From NCBI RefSeq assembly GCF_024256385.1, contig NZ_JAMLFW010000001.1:5518001-5582000 (forward strand): a stretch of DNA of 64,000 nt, given 5' to 3'. Positions 32,880-42,394 of the stretch are shown in pieces. The notes beneath the pieces are model-generated. The model ran no database searches and was not told the DNA's origin. It saw only the letters and a list, made by a program, of their open reading frames with translations. The translations under genes were made by a program, and so were the position numbers. Origin of the DNA: Anatilimnocola floriformis (GTDB lineage Bacteria > Planctomycetota > Planctomycetia > Pirellulales > Pirellulaceae). Positions within the stretch are counted from its first letter, which is position 1. Each line of letters begins with the position of its first letter.

Positions 32880-35207
32880 ATGAAATTCTCGCCGCTTTGC
32901 TTGCTACCGCTGTTTGCCGTTTCGCTGTCAGCCGCGGAGCCCGTTGATTATTTGCGCGATATCAAGCCGGTCATCCAAGCTGCCTGCGTCAAGTGTCACG
33001 GCAAACTGACGCAGAAAAGCGATCTCAAGCTCGACACCGCCGCGGCGGCGATTGCCGGTGGCGTGAGTGGGCCTTCGATCGTGCCCGGCAAAAGTGCTGA
33101 AAGCATTTTCATTCAGACAATCGAGGGCAAGCACGACTACGTGCCGAAGATGCCGTACAAACGGCCGCCGCTAGATGCGGCCCAGGTCGCGCTGCTGAAG
33201 CGGTGGATCGACGAAGGAGCCAAAGCGCCTGCCGATGAACAACCAAGCGACGATCGCCACTGGGCTTTCATCGCGCCCAAGAAAGCGCCGCTGCCAGACG
33301 TCGGCGTGAAGCATCCGATTGATGCGTTCGTTGTCGCGCGATTGAAGCAAGACAAACTCGAACTCTCTTCACCGGCCGCCAAGCACACCCTGATTCGCCG
33401 TTTGTATCTCGATCTGCTCGGCCTGCCGCCCACGCCGGCGCAGGTCGCGGCCTTCGTTGCCGATGACAGTCCGCAGGCCTGGGAGCGGGCGGTCGACCAA
33501 GTTTTGGAATCGCCTCACTACGGCGAACGGTGGGGTCGCTGGTGGCTCGACCAGGCCCGCTACGCCGATAGCAATGGCTATAGCATCGACGCGCCGCGGC
33601 AGATCTGGAAGTATCGCGACTGGGTCGTCAGTGCTCTCAACCGCGACTTGCCTTTCGATCAATTCACCGTCGAGCAACTCGCCGGCGATCTGCTGGCCGA
33701 TGCGACCGAGCCGCAGAAGATAGCGACCGGTTTTCATCGCAACACACAGATCAATCAGGAAGGTGGCATCGATCCCGAGCAGTTCCGCATCGAGAGCGTG
33801 ATCGATCGCGTTGGCACGACGGGCACGGTTTGGCTCGGCTTGACGATCGCTTGCGCGCAGTGCCACGACCACAAGTTCGATCCGATTTCGCACAAGGAGT
33901 ATTACCAGCTCTTTGCGTTCTTCAACAATCAAAGCGAACCGACGCTGCGAGTGATTGACGGCGATGTCGATCCTAAGGAAGTCGATGCCGAGATCAAGGA
34001 ACTCGAACAAAAGCTGAAAGCGTACTTCAAAAAGTACGCCGACGATTATGCGAAGTGGGAAGAAGAGCTTGGCCCGATGTCGCGCTCGCTCTTCACGCCC
34101 GAAGCGACGAAGGCCATTGCGATCGAGAAGAAAAAGCGATCTTTCGAACACACGCGGGCGCTGTTTCAAGTCGGTCCGGGCGCTGCCGATCAGGATTATC
34201 GAGCCATCAACGAGCGGTATCTCGAACTCGTCGCGCTGCAAAAGGGTGGCGTGACGACGATGGTCATGGAAGAGATGAAGCAACCGAGGAAAACGACGAT
34301 CTTTCTCAAGGGAGATTTCACTCGGCCTGATGCGGAAGTGACCGAAGGTGTTCCCGCCGTGCTGCCACCGCTGAAAACCGAGAAGCGGCCGAACCGGTTG
34401 CAACTCGCCAACTGGCTGGTGACCGCTGAGAATCCGCTCACCGCGCGGGTGATTGTGAATCGCGTCTGGCAGCAGTACTTCGGCCGCGGACTGGTCGAAA
34501 CCGAGAACGACTTTGGCACGATGGGTTCGCCGCCGACGCATCCGGAGTTGCTCGACTGGCTGGCGGTCGACTTTCGCGACAACGGCTGGAGCCTGAAGAA
34601 GCTCCACAAGTTAATTGTCACGTCGGATACTTATCGTCAATCGAGCACGGTCACGCCGCAGAGCCGTGGCCTCGTGGTCGATCCGAAAAACTATCTCCTT
34701 TGGCGACAAACTCGGCTGCGACTTGATGCCGAGATTGTGCGCGATGTTTCGCTGGCAGCGAGTGGTCTGCTCGCCGAGAAACAAGGCGGCCCACCCGTTT
34801 ATCCGCCGATTCCCGAGGGCGTTCTCGGCCTCGGCCAGGTGAAGCGTCCTTGGCCGCTGAGCAAGGGTGACGATCGTTATCGCCGCGGCCTCTACACCTT
34901 TGTCTTCCGCGCCACGCCACCGCCATCGCTCAGCGTGTTCGACGCGCCGGAAGGTTTTAGTACGTGTACGCGCCGCATCCGCAGCAATACGCCGTTGCAA
35001 GCGCTCTCGCTGCTCAATGATGCCGCCCATTTTGAATTTGCCCAGTCACTGGAAAAGGTGATTCAAAAAGATGGCCTCGTTGTGGCGTTTGAACGCTGTG
35101 TTTCGCGGCCGCCGACGATGCAAGAGAAAGAACTGCTGAGCAAATTGGATACGCTCAGCCAGGCACGAGTGTTATTGAATTTGGATGAGACCATCACAAG
35201 AGAATAA
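32880..35207 (+). CDS. PSCyt1-DUF1549-DUF1553 protein, second copy
   Basis: The product has 775 residues. A signal peptide (MKFSPLCLLPLFAVSLSAAE) precedes the PSCyt1 domain with haem motif CVKCH. DUF1549 follows (DAFVVARLKQDKLELSSPAA, then HYGERWGRWWLDQARYADSNG), with second motif CAQCH, a charged linker, and DUF1553 (ENPLTARVIVNRVWQQYFGRGL, SNTPLQALSLLND). It shares the domain order of the minus-strand copy at 20877-23423, but the linker and many positions differ, so it is an older paralogue. A DUF1501 gene follows on the same strand. Confidence 0.9.
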   Translation: MKFSPLCLLPLFAVSLSAAEPVDYLRDIKPVIQAACVKCHGKLTQKSDLKLDTAAAAIAGGVSGPSIVPGKSAESIFIQTIEGKHDYVPKMPYKRPPLDAAQVALLKRWIDEGAKAPADEQPSDDRHWAFIAPKKAPLPDVGVKHPIDAFVVARLKQDKLELSSPAAKHTLIRRLYLDLLGLPPTPAQVAAFVADDSPQAWERAVDQVLESPHYGERWGRWWLDQARYADSNGYSIDAPRQIWKYRDWVVSALNRDLPFDQFTVEQLAGDLLADATEPQKIATGFHRNTQINQEGGIDPEQFRIESVIDRVGTTGTVWLGLTIACAQCHDHKFDPISHKEYYQLFAFFNNQSEPTLRVIDGDVDPKEVDAEIKELEQKLKAYFKKYADDYAKWEEELGPMSRSLFTPEATKAIAIEKKKRSFEHTRALFQVGPGAADQDYRAINERYLELVALQKGGVTTMVMEEMKQPRKTTIFLKGDFTRPDAEVTEGVPAVLPPLKTEKRPNRLQLANWLVTAENPLTARVIVNRVWQQYFGRGLVETENDFGTMGSPPTHPELLDWLAVDFRDNGWSLKKLHKLIVTSDTYRQSSTVTPQSRGLVVDPKNYLLWRQTRLRLDAEIVRDVSLAASGLLAEKQGGPPVYPPIPEGVLGLGQVKRPWPLSKGDDRYRRGLYTFVFRATPPPSLSVFDAPEGFSTCTRRIRSNTPLQALSLLNDAAHFEFAQSLEKVIQKDGLVVAFERCVSRPPTMQEKELLSKLDTLSQARVLLNLDETITRE

Positions 35208-35214
35208 GGATCAC

Positions 35215-35300
35215 GTAGTCCGCAGCCATGCTGCGGACCAGTGAGCCCGGCCCATTTTGCAAAAGAACGTCCCGTCTCTCGAAGCATGGCTTCGAGCTAC
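35215..35300. repeat. REPIN-like pair of GTAG palindromes
   Basis: GTAG (35215-35218) overlaps the perfect hairpin GTCCGCAGC-CAT-GCTGCGGAC. The reversed unit CTCGAAGC-ATG-GCTTCGAG ends in CTAC at 35300. The stems differ in sequence but share the CATGC centre on the element strand, with paired changes in the arms. It lies between the PSCyt1 and DUF1501 genes. Confidence 0.65.
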
Positions 35301-35323
35301 GGGACCTGGAATCTGTGCTTCCC

Positions 35324-36745
<1,422 letters not shown>

Positions 36746-36926
36746 TAAGCCTATCTTGGCTGAATTACGCCAATTTGTCGCATTAGATTACACCTTCTTC
36801 ATCGAATTTGTACTGTGCGAAATATCTGATTATCGTGCCAGAAATCCCTGCGTTATGCGCGAGCGCGGCCAATCGTATAGCCAGATTGCCGTGCCGATGT
36901 CGCGCACCTGCGGAAGGAGCAACGGC

Positions 36927-38264
36927 ATGTCTCGTATCGTCGTATTGGTGTTGTTGTTGAGCTTTGTCAGTACGGCGGTCGCCGGCAACAATCGCAACTT
37001 TGGTTACGGCAATCAGGTCGGTGGTGTATCGATTAGCGCGGAAGGCGCGATCGGCAAAGTCGATCCGCTGGCTCTGAAAGAAACGAACGACGTCTTTCAG
37101 GAATTGCTGCAGGGTCCTTCGGCGAAACTGAAAAAGCCGGTCGAACTCCGCAAGATTTCGCTCAAGGCGATCGAAGAGACCCTCTCCACGCTCGGCCAGG
37201 CGCCGATCTCGTCGTTGCCCGAAGAAATCAAATACATGGCCGGCATTCAGCGGCTGCAATATGTGCTGCTCTATCCCGAAACCAACGACATCGTGCTCGC
37301 TGGTCCCGGCGAAGGCTGGAAGCTCGACGGCAAGGGAAGCATGGTCGGCGTGACGACGGGCCGACCGGTGTTGTACCTCGAAGATTTGCTCATTGCGTTT
37401 CGCACGGTTGAAGCCGCTCGACGCGGACAACTCTCCTGCTCGATCGATCCGACGGCGGAAGGGCGGCAACGCTATGAGCAACTCATGTCAACACAAAAGA
37501 CGTTCACGCCGGCGATTGTCGGCGCCATCGAAAAGGCCTTTGGCGATCAACAGATCACCATCAGCGGCGCGCCGGAAACTTCGCACTTTGCCTGCGTGCT
37601 GGTAGCTGCCGACTACAAGATGAAACGGATTGGCATGAAGCTGGAAGCATCGCCCGTGAAAGGTTTGTCGAGCTTCATCGACATGGCCCCGGCCCGTCTC
37701 GACAACATGATGCCGCGCTGGTGGATGGCCTGCAATTACGAACCGATGGGCCGCAGCGAAGATGGCCTCGCCTGGGAACTGCGCGGCCAGGGGGTGAAGG
37801 TGCAGACCGAAGATGAATTTGTGAACAACGCCGAAGGCACGGTGCGCGGCAGCGGCAAGGCGAGCCCGGCGGCTCAGAAATGGAGCGACCAGTTCACGGC
37901 AAAATACGATGAGCTCGCGGTGCATGAGCCGGTGTTTGGCGATCTCCGCAACCTGATGGATATGTGCGTGATCGCGGCTCTCTTCTCCAAGGAGAATCTC
38001 GCCGCGAAAGCGAAATGCGATCTGCCTCAGCTGACGTCGGCCAAGGGTTCGACATCGCTCGATAAGTGGAACGCCCCGAAAAAGGTCGCCACGCAATCGA
38101 GCGCGACGAAAAAGGGGAGTAACTGGGTCATTACTGCCTCCGGCGGCGTGTCGATCAACAGCTGGGAAGCCGCGGACAAGTCGGTCGTGCAGCCGGCGGT
38201 TGCCGTCACCCGCGACAAAGCCAAGGCCGTCGCCGGGGCTGGCGAAGGGCTGTGGTGGAACTAA
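36927..38264 (+). CDS. Secreted DUF1598-like protein, copy 1 of 3
   Basis: The product has 445 residues. The ATG at 36927 has GGAAGGAG upstream, and the signal peptide ends at TAVAGNN. The mature protein has the family opening GNQVGGVSISAEGAI, then GIQRLQYVLLYPETNDIVLAGPGEGWK, CSIDPTAEGRQRYEQLM, MMPRWWMACNYEPM, and ends with ASGGVSINSWEAADK and WWN. No catalytic motif is evident. I believe this is the planctomycete DUF1598 family, without certainty. Two further copies follow in the same direction. Copies 2 and 3 have a common leader that this copy lacks. Confidence 0.8.
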   Translation: MSRIVVLVLLLSFVSTAVAGNNRNFGYGNQVGGVSISAEGAIGKVDPLALKETNDVFQELLQGPSAKLKKPVELRKISLKAIEETLSTLGQAPISSLPEEIKYMAGIQRLQYVLLYPETNDIVLAGPGEGWKLDGKGSMVGVTTGRPVLYLEDLLIAFRTVEAARRGQLSCSIDPTAEGRQRYEQLMSTQKTFTPAIVGAIEKAFGDQQITISGAPETSHFACVLVAADYKMKRIGMKLEASPVKGLSSFIDMAPARLDNMMPRWWMACNYEPMGRSEDGLAWELRGQGVKVQTEDEFVNNAEGTVRGSGKASPAAQKWSDQFTAKYDELAVHEPVFGDLRNLMDMCVIAALFSKENLAAKAKCDLPQLTSAKGSTSLDKWNAPKKVATQSSATKKGSNWVITASGGVSINSWEAADKSVVQPAVAVTRDKAKAVAGAGEGLWWN

Positions 38265-38397
38265 GCTAACGATTCCGAAATATTCCGCCCGATTTTGCCG
38301 TACGACCGCCCGGATTTCGCCGATTTCTGGCCAAATTGTCGTAGTTGGCGAGCTTCTTGATTGTGTTGAAAACGACGAACAATTAACGTTGGAGGAA

Positions 38398-38424
38398 ATG
38401 GCTTCAGGGGCTTTGTCGCCATAA
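38398..38424 (+). other. Short leader ORF before copy 2 (8 codons)
   Basis: ATG at 38398 opens an eight-codon frame, MASGALSP, ending in TAA at 38422-38424. GGAGG lies just before the start. The near-identical frame MASGTMSP lies 72 bases before copy 3. The ends (ATGGC / GCCAT) can also pair as a stem. Confidence 0.5.
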
Positions 38425-38496
38425 AACTGCCGGGTAGGTGGAGGCTACTTCCACAGCGCTCGGCATGGGCGTTTCTTTGGTGAGGAGTCCTTATCC
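38398..38496 (+). promoter_or_regulatory. Conserved leader of copy 2
   Basis: About 99 bases between the leader peptide ATG and the copy 2 start. A second stem GTGGA...TCCAC follows the leader ORF, then GGTGAGGAGTCC as the ribosome-binding site. The layout matches the copy 3 leader (39970-40067) in order and spacing, while the loops differ. Confidence 0.55.
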
Positions 38497-39846
38497 ATGT
38501 CTTGGCGTGTCTCTGTTCTGGTGGCGTTTTTGTGGACGGTGGGTTTCGTCAGCGCGGCCTTCGCCGGCAACCGCAATAACAATGGCTTCGGCAATCAGGT
38601 CGGTGGTGTATCGATCAGCGCCGAAGGGGCGATTAGCACGACCGATCCCCTGCAGCTCAAGCAGGTGAACGAACTCCTGCAAGAACAATTGCAAGGTCCC
38701 TCGGGCAAGCTCAAGAAGCCCGTGGAACTGCGGAAGATTTCGCTCCGCGCCATCGAAGAAGCCCTGGCGATGAACGGCGGGGCGCCGGTCACCAACCTGC
38801 CCGAAGAAATTCGCTTCCTCGCCGGCATTCAACGGCTGCAATACGTCCTGCTCTATCCCGAGAGCAACGACATCGTCCTGGCTGGTCCCGGCGAAGGTTG
38901 GAAGCTCGACGGCAAGGGCAACATGGTCGGCGTGACCACGGGCCGGCCCGTTTTGAATCTCGACGATTTCATCGTCGCCTTTCGCACCATCGAAGCCGCT
39001 CGGCAAGGTCAGCTCTCGTGCTCGATCGATCCGACTGCCGAAGGTCGGCAGCGTTTCGAACAGCTGATGTCGGCGCAAAAGACGTTCAGTCCAGCGATCG
39101 TCGGCGCCGTGGAAAAAGCCTTTGGCGATCAACAGGTGACGGTCAGCGGTGCGCCGGAGACTTCGCACTTTGCCTGCGTGCTGGTCGCAGCCGATTACAA
39201 GATGAAGCGGATCGGCATGAAGCTGGAAGCCTCGCCCGTTAAGGGCCTCAGCAGTTACATCGACATGGCTCCGGCCCGCGTCGACAACATGATGCCTCGC
39301 TGGTGGATGGCCTGCAATTACGAACCGCTGGGCAAATCGGAAGATGGCCTGTCTTGGGAAATTCGCGGCCAAGGGGTGAAGGTCGAAACCGAAGACGAAT
39401 TTGTGAACAACGCCGCCGGCACGGTGCGCGGCAGCGGCAAGACCAGCCCAGCCGCTCAGAAGTGGAGCGAGCAGTTCACGTCGAAGTACGATGAACTCGC
39501 CGTGCAGGAACCGATCTTCGGTGAACTCCGTAACGTGATGGACATGTGCGTCATCGCCGCCCTCTTCGCGAAAGAAGACTTTGCCGCCAAGGCCAAGTGC
39601 GAACTGCCGCAGCTCACCTCGAGCCAAAGCAAGATCGCGCTCGACAAGTGGCTCGCGCCGAAGAAAGTAGCGACTCAAAGCAGCGCGACCAAGAAGGGTG
39701 CCAACTGGGTGATCACGGCTTCGGGCGGCGTATCGATCAACAGCTGGGAAGCGGCCGATAAGACCGTGGTTCAGCCAGCCGTTGGTGAAGTTCGTGGCAA
39801 GGCGAAGCAAGTCGCCGGCGCCAGCGAAAATCTGTGGTGGAACTAG
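38497..39846 (+). CDS. Secreted DUF1598-like protein, copy 2 of 3
   Basis: The product has 449 residues. The ATG at 38497 follows GGTGAGGAGTCC. The signal peptide ends at SAAFAGN. The opening GNQVGGVSISAEGAI and most internal blocks equal those of copies 1 and 3, with small changes (IEEALAMNGGAPVTN and FGELRNVMDMC). Long runs of identity suggest recent duplication or gene conversion. The ending SSENLWWN-like tail with a final Trp-Trp-Asn is common to all three. Confidence 0.85.
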   Translation: MSWRVSVLVAFLWTVGFVSAAFAGNRNNNGFGNQVGGVSISAEGAISTTDPLQLKQVNELLQEQLQGPSGKLKKPVELRKISLRAIEEALAMNGGAPVTNLPEEIRFLAGIQRLQYVLLYPESNDIVLAGPGEGWKLDGKGNMVGVTTGRPVLNLDDFIVAFRTIEAARQGQLSCSIDPTAEGRQRFEQLMSAQKTFSPAIVGAVEKAFGDQQVTVSGAPETSHFACVLVAADYKMKRIGMKLEASPVKGLSSYIDMAPARVDNMMPRWWMACNYEPLGKSEDGLSWEIRGQGVKVETEDEFVNNAAGTVRGSGKTSPAAQKWSEQFTSKYDELAVQEPIFGELRNVMDMCVIAALFAKEDFAAKAKCELPQLTSSQSKIALDKWLAPKKVATQSSATKKGANWVITASGGVSINSWEAADKTVVQPAVGEVRGKAKQVAGASENLWWN

Positions 39847-39885
39847 CCGCCACTGGGGTGGGCGCTGTGCCTGAGTAATCCGGAA

Positions 39886-39912
39886 CTCTTTCGTTTATTT
39901 GCAACGAAAGAG
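39886..39912. terminator. Hairpin between copies 2 and 3
   Basis: A perfect 10-base stem CTCTTTCGTT / AACGAAAGAG with loop TATTTGC, 40 bases after the copy 2 stop. There is no T-run after it, so it may be a rho-type or processing hairpin, not a classical terminator. Confidence 0.5.
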
Positions 39913-39969
39913 CATCCCCGTCTACTTCTTTGTTGTATTACCCAGCAGCAACCAGTAAGGTTGGTTCAT

Positions 39970-40067
39970 GGCTTCAGGGACTATGTCGCCATAACCACTG
40001 TCGCGCAAGTGGAAATTCTTTCCACCGTTCTTTGCGCTGACAGGCTCTTTTGGTGAGGAGTCCACTG
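39970..40067 (+). promoter_or_regulatory. Conserved leader of copy 3 with 8-codon ORF
   Basis: ATG 39970 encodes MASGTMSP and stops with TAA at 39994-39996. AAGG lies 7 bases before the start. A stem GTGGAAA / TTTCCAC follows, then GGTGAGGAGTCC before the main gene. It mirrors 38398-38496. Confidence 0.55.
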
Positions 40068-41417
40068 ATGTCTGTTCGCGTCTGCGCGGTGCTTGCGCTC
40101 GTACTCTCTCTCGTTGCCTGCACCTCAGCTTTTGCTGGCAACAACCGTGGTAACGGCTATGGCAATCAAGTCGGCGGTGTTTCGATCAGCGCCGAGGGGG
40201 CGCTTGGAAACACCGACCCGCTGGAACTCAAACAGCTGAACGAATTGTTGCTCGAGCAACTGCAGGGGCCTACTGCTAAGCAGAAGAAACCGACCGAACT
40301 TCGTAAGATTTCGCTCCGATCCATCGAACAAGCCTTGAGCGAGCATGGCCAGAATACCTGCCGCACGCTGCCGGAAGAAATCAAATTCCTGGCCGGCATT
40401 CAGCGGTTGCAGTATGTGCTGCTCTATCCCGAGAGCAACGACATCGTGCTGGCAGGTCCGGGCGAAGGCTGGAAAATGGACGGCAAGGGAAACACCGTGG
40501 GTGTGACCACAGGTCGGCCGGTGCTCAATCTCGAAGATCTGCTCGTTGCATTTCGCACCGTCGAATCGGCACGGCAGGGGAAGCTCTCTTGCTCGATCGA
40601 TCCGACTGCGGAGGGGCGTCAACGATACGAGCAACTGATGTCGACTCAGAAGACGTTTACGGCCGGTATCGTCGGCGCCATCGAAAAGGCCTTCGGAGAT
40701 CAGCAGATCACGATCAGCGGTGCGCCGGAGACTTCGCACTTCGCCTGCGTGCTGGTCGCAGCCGATTACAAGATGAAACGCATCGGCATGAAGCTCGAGC
40801 CTTCGCCGGTGAAAGGGCTGGTGAGTTTTATCGATATGGCCCCAGCCAAGATCGACAACATGATGCCCCGCTGGTGGATGGCGTGCAACTACGAACCTAT
40901 GGGGCGCAGCGAAGACGGCTTGGCTTGGGAGCTGCGAGGTAAAGGAGTGAAAGTTCAGACCGAAGATGAATTTGTAAACAACGCAGCCGGCACAGTTCGC
41001 GGCACCGGCAAGGCCAGCCCGATCGCGCAAAAGTGGAGCGACCAGTTCACTTCCAAGTACGACGAACTCGCCGTGCAGGAGCCCGTCTTCGGCGAACTCC
41101 GCAACGTAATGGACATGTGCGTCATCGCCGCCCTCTTCGCCAAGGAAGGTCTACCCGCCAAGGCCAAATGCGATCTGCCGCAGCTCACTTCCACCTCAAG
41201 CAAGAGCGGACTCGATAAGTGGAATTCGCCGAAGAAAGTCGCCACGCAATCGAGTGCAACGAAGAAGGGAAATAACTGGGTCATCACGGCGTCGGGCGGC
41301 GTGTCGATCAACAGCTGGGAGGCAGCCGATAAAACGGTTGTGCAACCAGCAATCAGCGGTACTCGCGACAGCGCGAAGGCCCGTACCGGCGCTGCTGAAG
41401 CCCCGTGGTGGAATTAG
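40068..41417 (+). CDS. Secreted DUF1598-like protein, copy 3 of 3
   Basis: The product has 449 residues from ATG 40068; an in-frame start at 40050 lies upstream of the ribosome-binding site and was rejected. Signal peptide SVRVCAVLALVLSLVACTSAFA. The LVACTS is not taken as a lipobox because the common AFAGNN cleavage follows. Blocks match copies 1 and 2 (GVSISAEGAL, ETSHFACVLVAADYKMKRIG, WWMACNYEPM). The gene ends 11 bases before the convergent acyltransferase gene. Confidence 0.85.
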   Translation: MSVRVCAVLALVLSLVACTSAFAGNNRGNGYGNQVGGVSISAEGALGNTDPLELKQLNELLLEQLQGPTAKQKKPTELRKISLRSIEQALSEHGQNTCRTLPEEIKFLAGIQRLQYVLLYPESNDIVLAGPGEGWKMDGKGNTVGVTTGRPVLNLEDLLVAFRTVESARQGKLSCSIDPTAEGRQRYEQLMSTQKTFTAGIVGAIEKAFGDQQITISGAPETSHFACVLVAADYKMKRIGMKLEPSPVKGLVSFIDMAPAKIDNMMPRWWMACNYEPMGRSEDGLAWELRGKGVKVQTEDEFVNNAAGTVRGTGKASPIAQKWSDQFTSKYDELAVQEPVFGELRNVMDMCVIAALFAKEGLPAKAKCDLPQLTSTSSKSGLDKWNSPKKVATQSSATKKGNNWVITASGGVSINSWEAADKTVVQPAISGTRDSAKARTGAAEAPWWN

Positions 41418-41427
41418 CTCGACTGAA

Positions 41428-42327
41428 CTAGCTCGGTGTGAGCCAGTCGATCGTGGGCAGCACAACCCGTTGCAAAAACGGTTGGTGAAATAACAGCCCC
41501 AGCGGTCCGAGCACGAAGAGTGCAGCGAATGCTCGGCCGCGCCAACCGCGGCTGAGTTGCCAACGTTTCCCGAGCGGGCTTCGTTCGAAGAGTACCGCAA
41601 CTCCCTGCAGCAGGAAGTAGATCGTCGGCAATCCCCAGCCGCCGCGGGCAGGAATCGACATCGCCAGATCATGGATGACGCCCGAGAATAAAAAGACGGC
41701 CATCGTCGCCGTCGGCCAGCCGAAGCGCTTCGCGACCGGCCGCCAAACAAAGATCCTGCCGATGTCATGAAACGGCAAGTTCCATCGCGCGCCCCAAAAG
41801 TCAGCCAGCGACGTTGCTCGCATCGGCTTGTTCATGATCGGCTGCGCATCGACACCGCAAATTCGCCAGGCGATCGAGATTGTCTGGGCGACGCCGAACA
41901 GCAGAAACAAGGCAATCGCTACGAGGGCGGTCCAGCCGCGCACTTCCGTCGAGAGCGGGAGCGTTGGTAACGCAAAGATCGTGATCAGCCCCAGCAGCAT
42001 CAGCGCCGCCGCCGAAGCAACTTCGCGGACGTTCGGTTGCGTCACTGGACGCTCGGTCAAAAACGCATCCGCATCCATCCCCGGCCAGAGAAGCAGAAAC
42101 AATAACGAATCGCGCCGCGATGCCCGCCGCGCGACCGATGAGTTGGCGAAGGCGAGCCACTTGAATCCAACATAGATCGACGCCGCCAACAACCACGCCG
42201 ACACCGCCGGATGCAACGACGCGCCGCACAGCAGCACGATGGCAATCAGCGCCAAAAGTGGCACCCACGGCAGCACGCGATCGCGGCGCGCAGGGGCATT
42301 CGACATGTGACTGGCAACGGCACTCAT
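41428..42327 (-). CDS. MBOAT/wax-synthase-like membrane acyltransferase
   Basis: The product has 299 residues and about seven to eight membrane helices. The signature SLADFWGARWNLPFHDIGRIFVWRP resembles the DFWxxRWN motif of MBOAT_2/wax-synthase proteins, and FLFSGVIHDLAMSIPAR holds the expected histidine in a helix. Such enzymes move acyl groups from thioesters to alcohols or polysaccharides in the membrane. The substrate is unknown; long-chain ester synthesis is one option. A shorter start at 42306 (MSNAPARRD) is possible. It converges with the DUF1598-like genes. Confidence 0.75.
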   Translation of the reverse strand: MSAVASHMSNAPARRDRVLPWVPLLALIAIVLLCGASLHPAVSAWLLAASIYVGFKWLAFANSSVARRASRRDSLLFLLLWPGMDADAFLTERPVTQPNVREVASAAALMLLGLITIFALPTLPLSTEVRGWTALVAIALFLLFGVAQTISIAWRICGVDAQPIMNKPMRATSLADFWGARWNLPFHDIGRIFVWRPVAKRFGWPTATMAVFLFSGVIHDLAMSIPARGGWGLPTIYFLLQGVAVLFERSPLGKRWQLSRGWRGRAFAALFVLGPLGLLFHQPFLQRVVLPTIDWLTPS

Positions 42328-42394
42328 AGTGGTTCTCTGCCATCAGAACCGCAAATGGAATGCCGGGATCACAGACACCGATCGCCACTCCGAA

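Noticed and set aside
33369-34607. 412-codon open frame on the minus strand
   Set aside because: Antisense to the second PSCyt1 gene.
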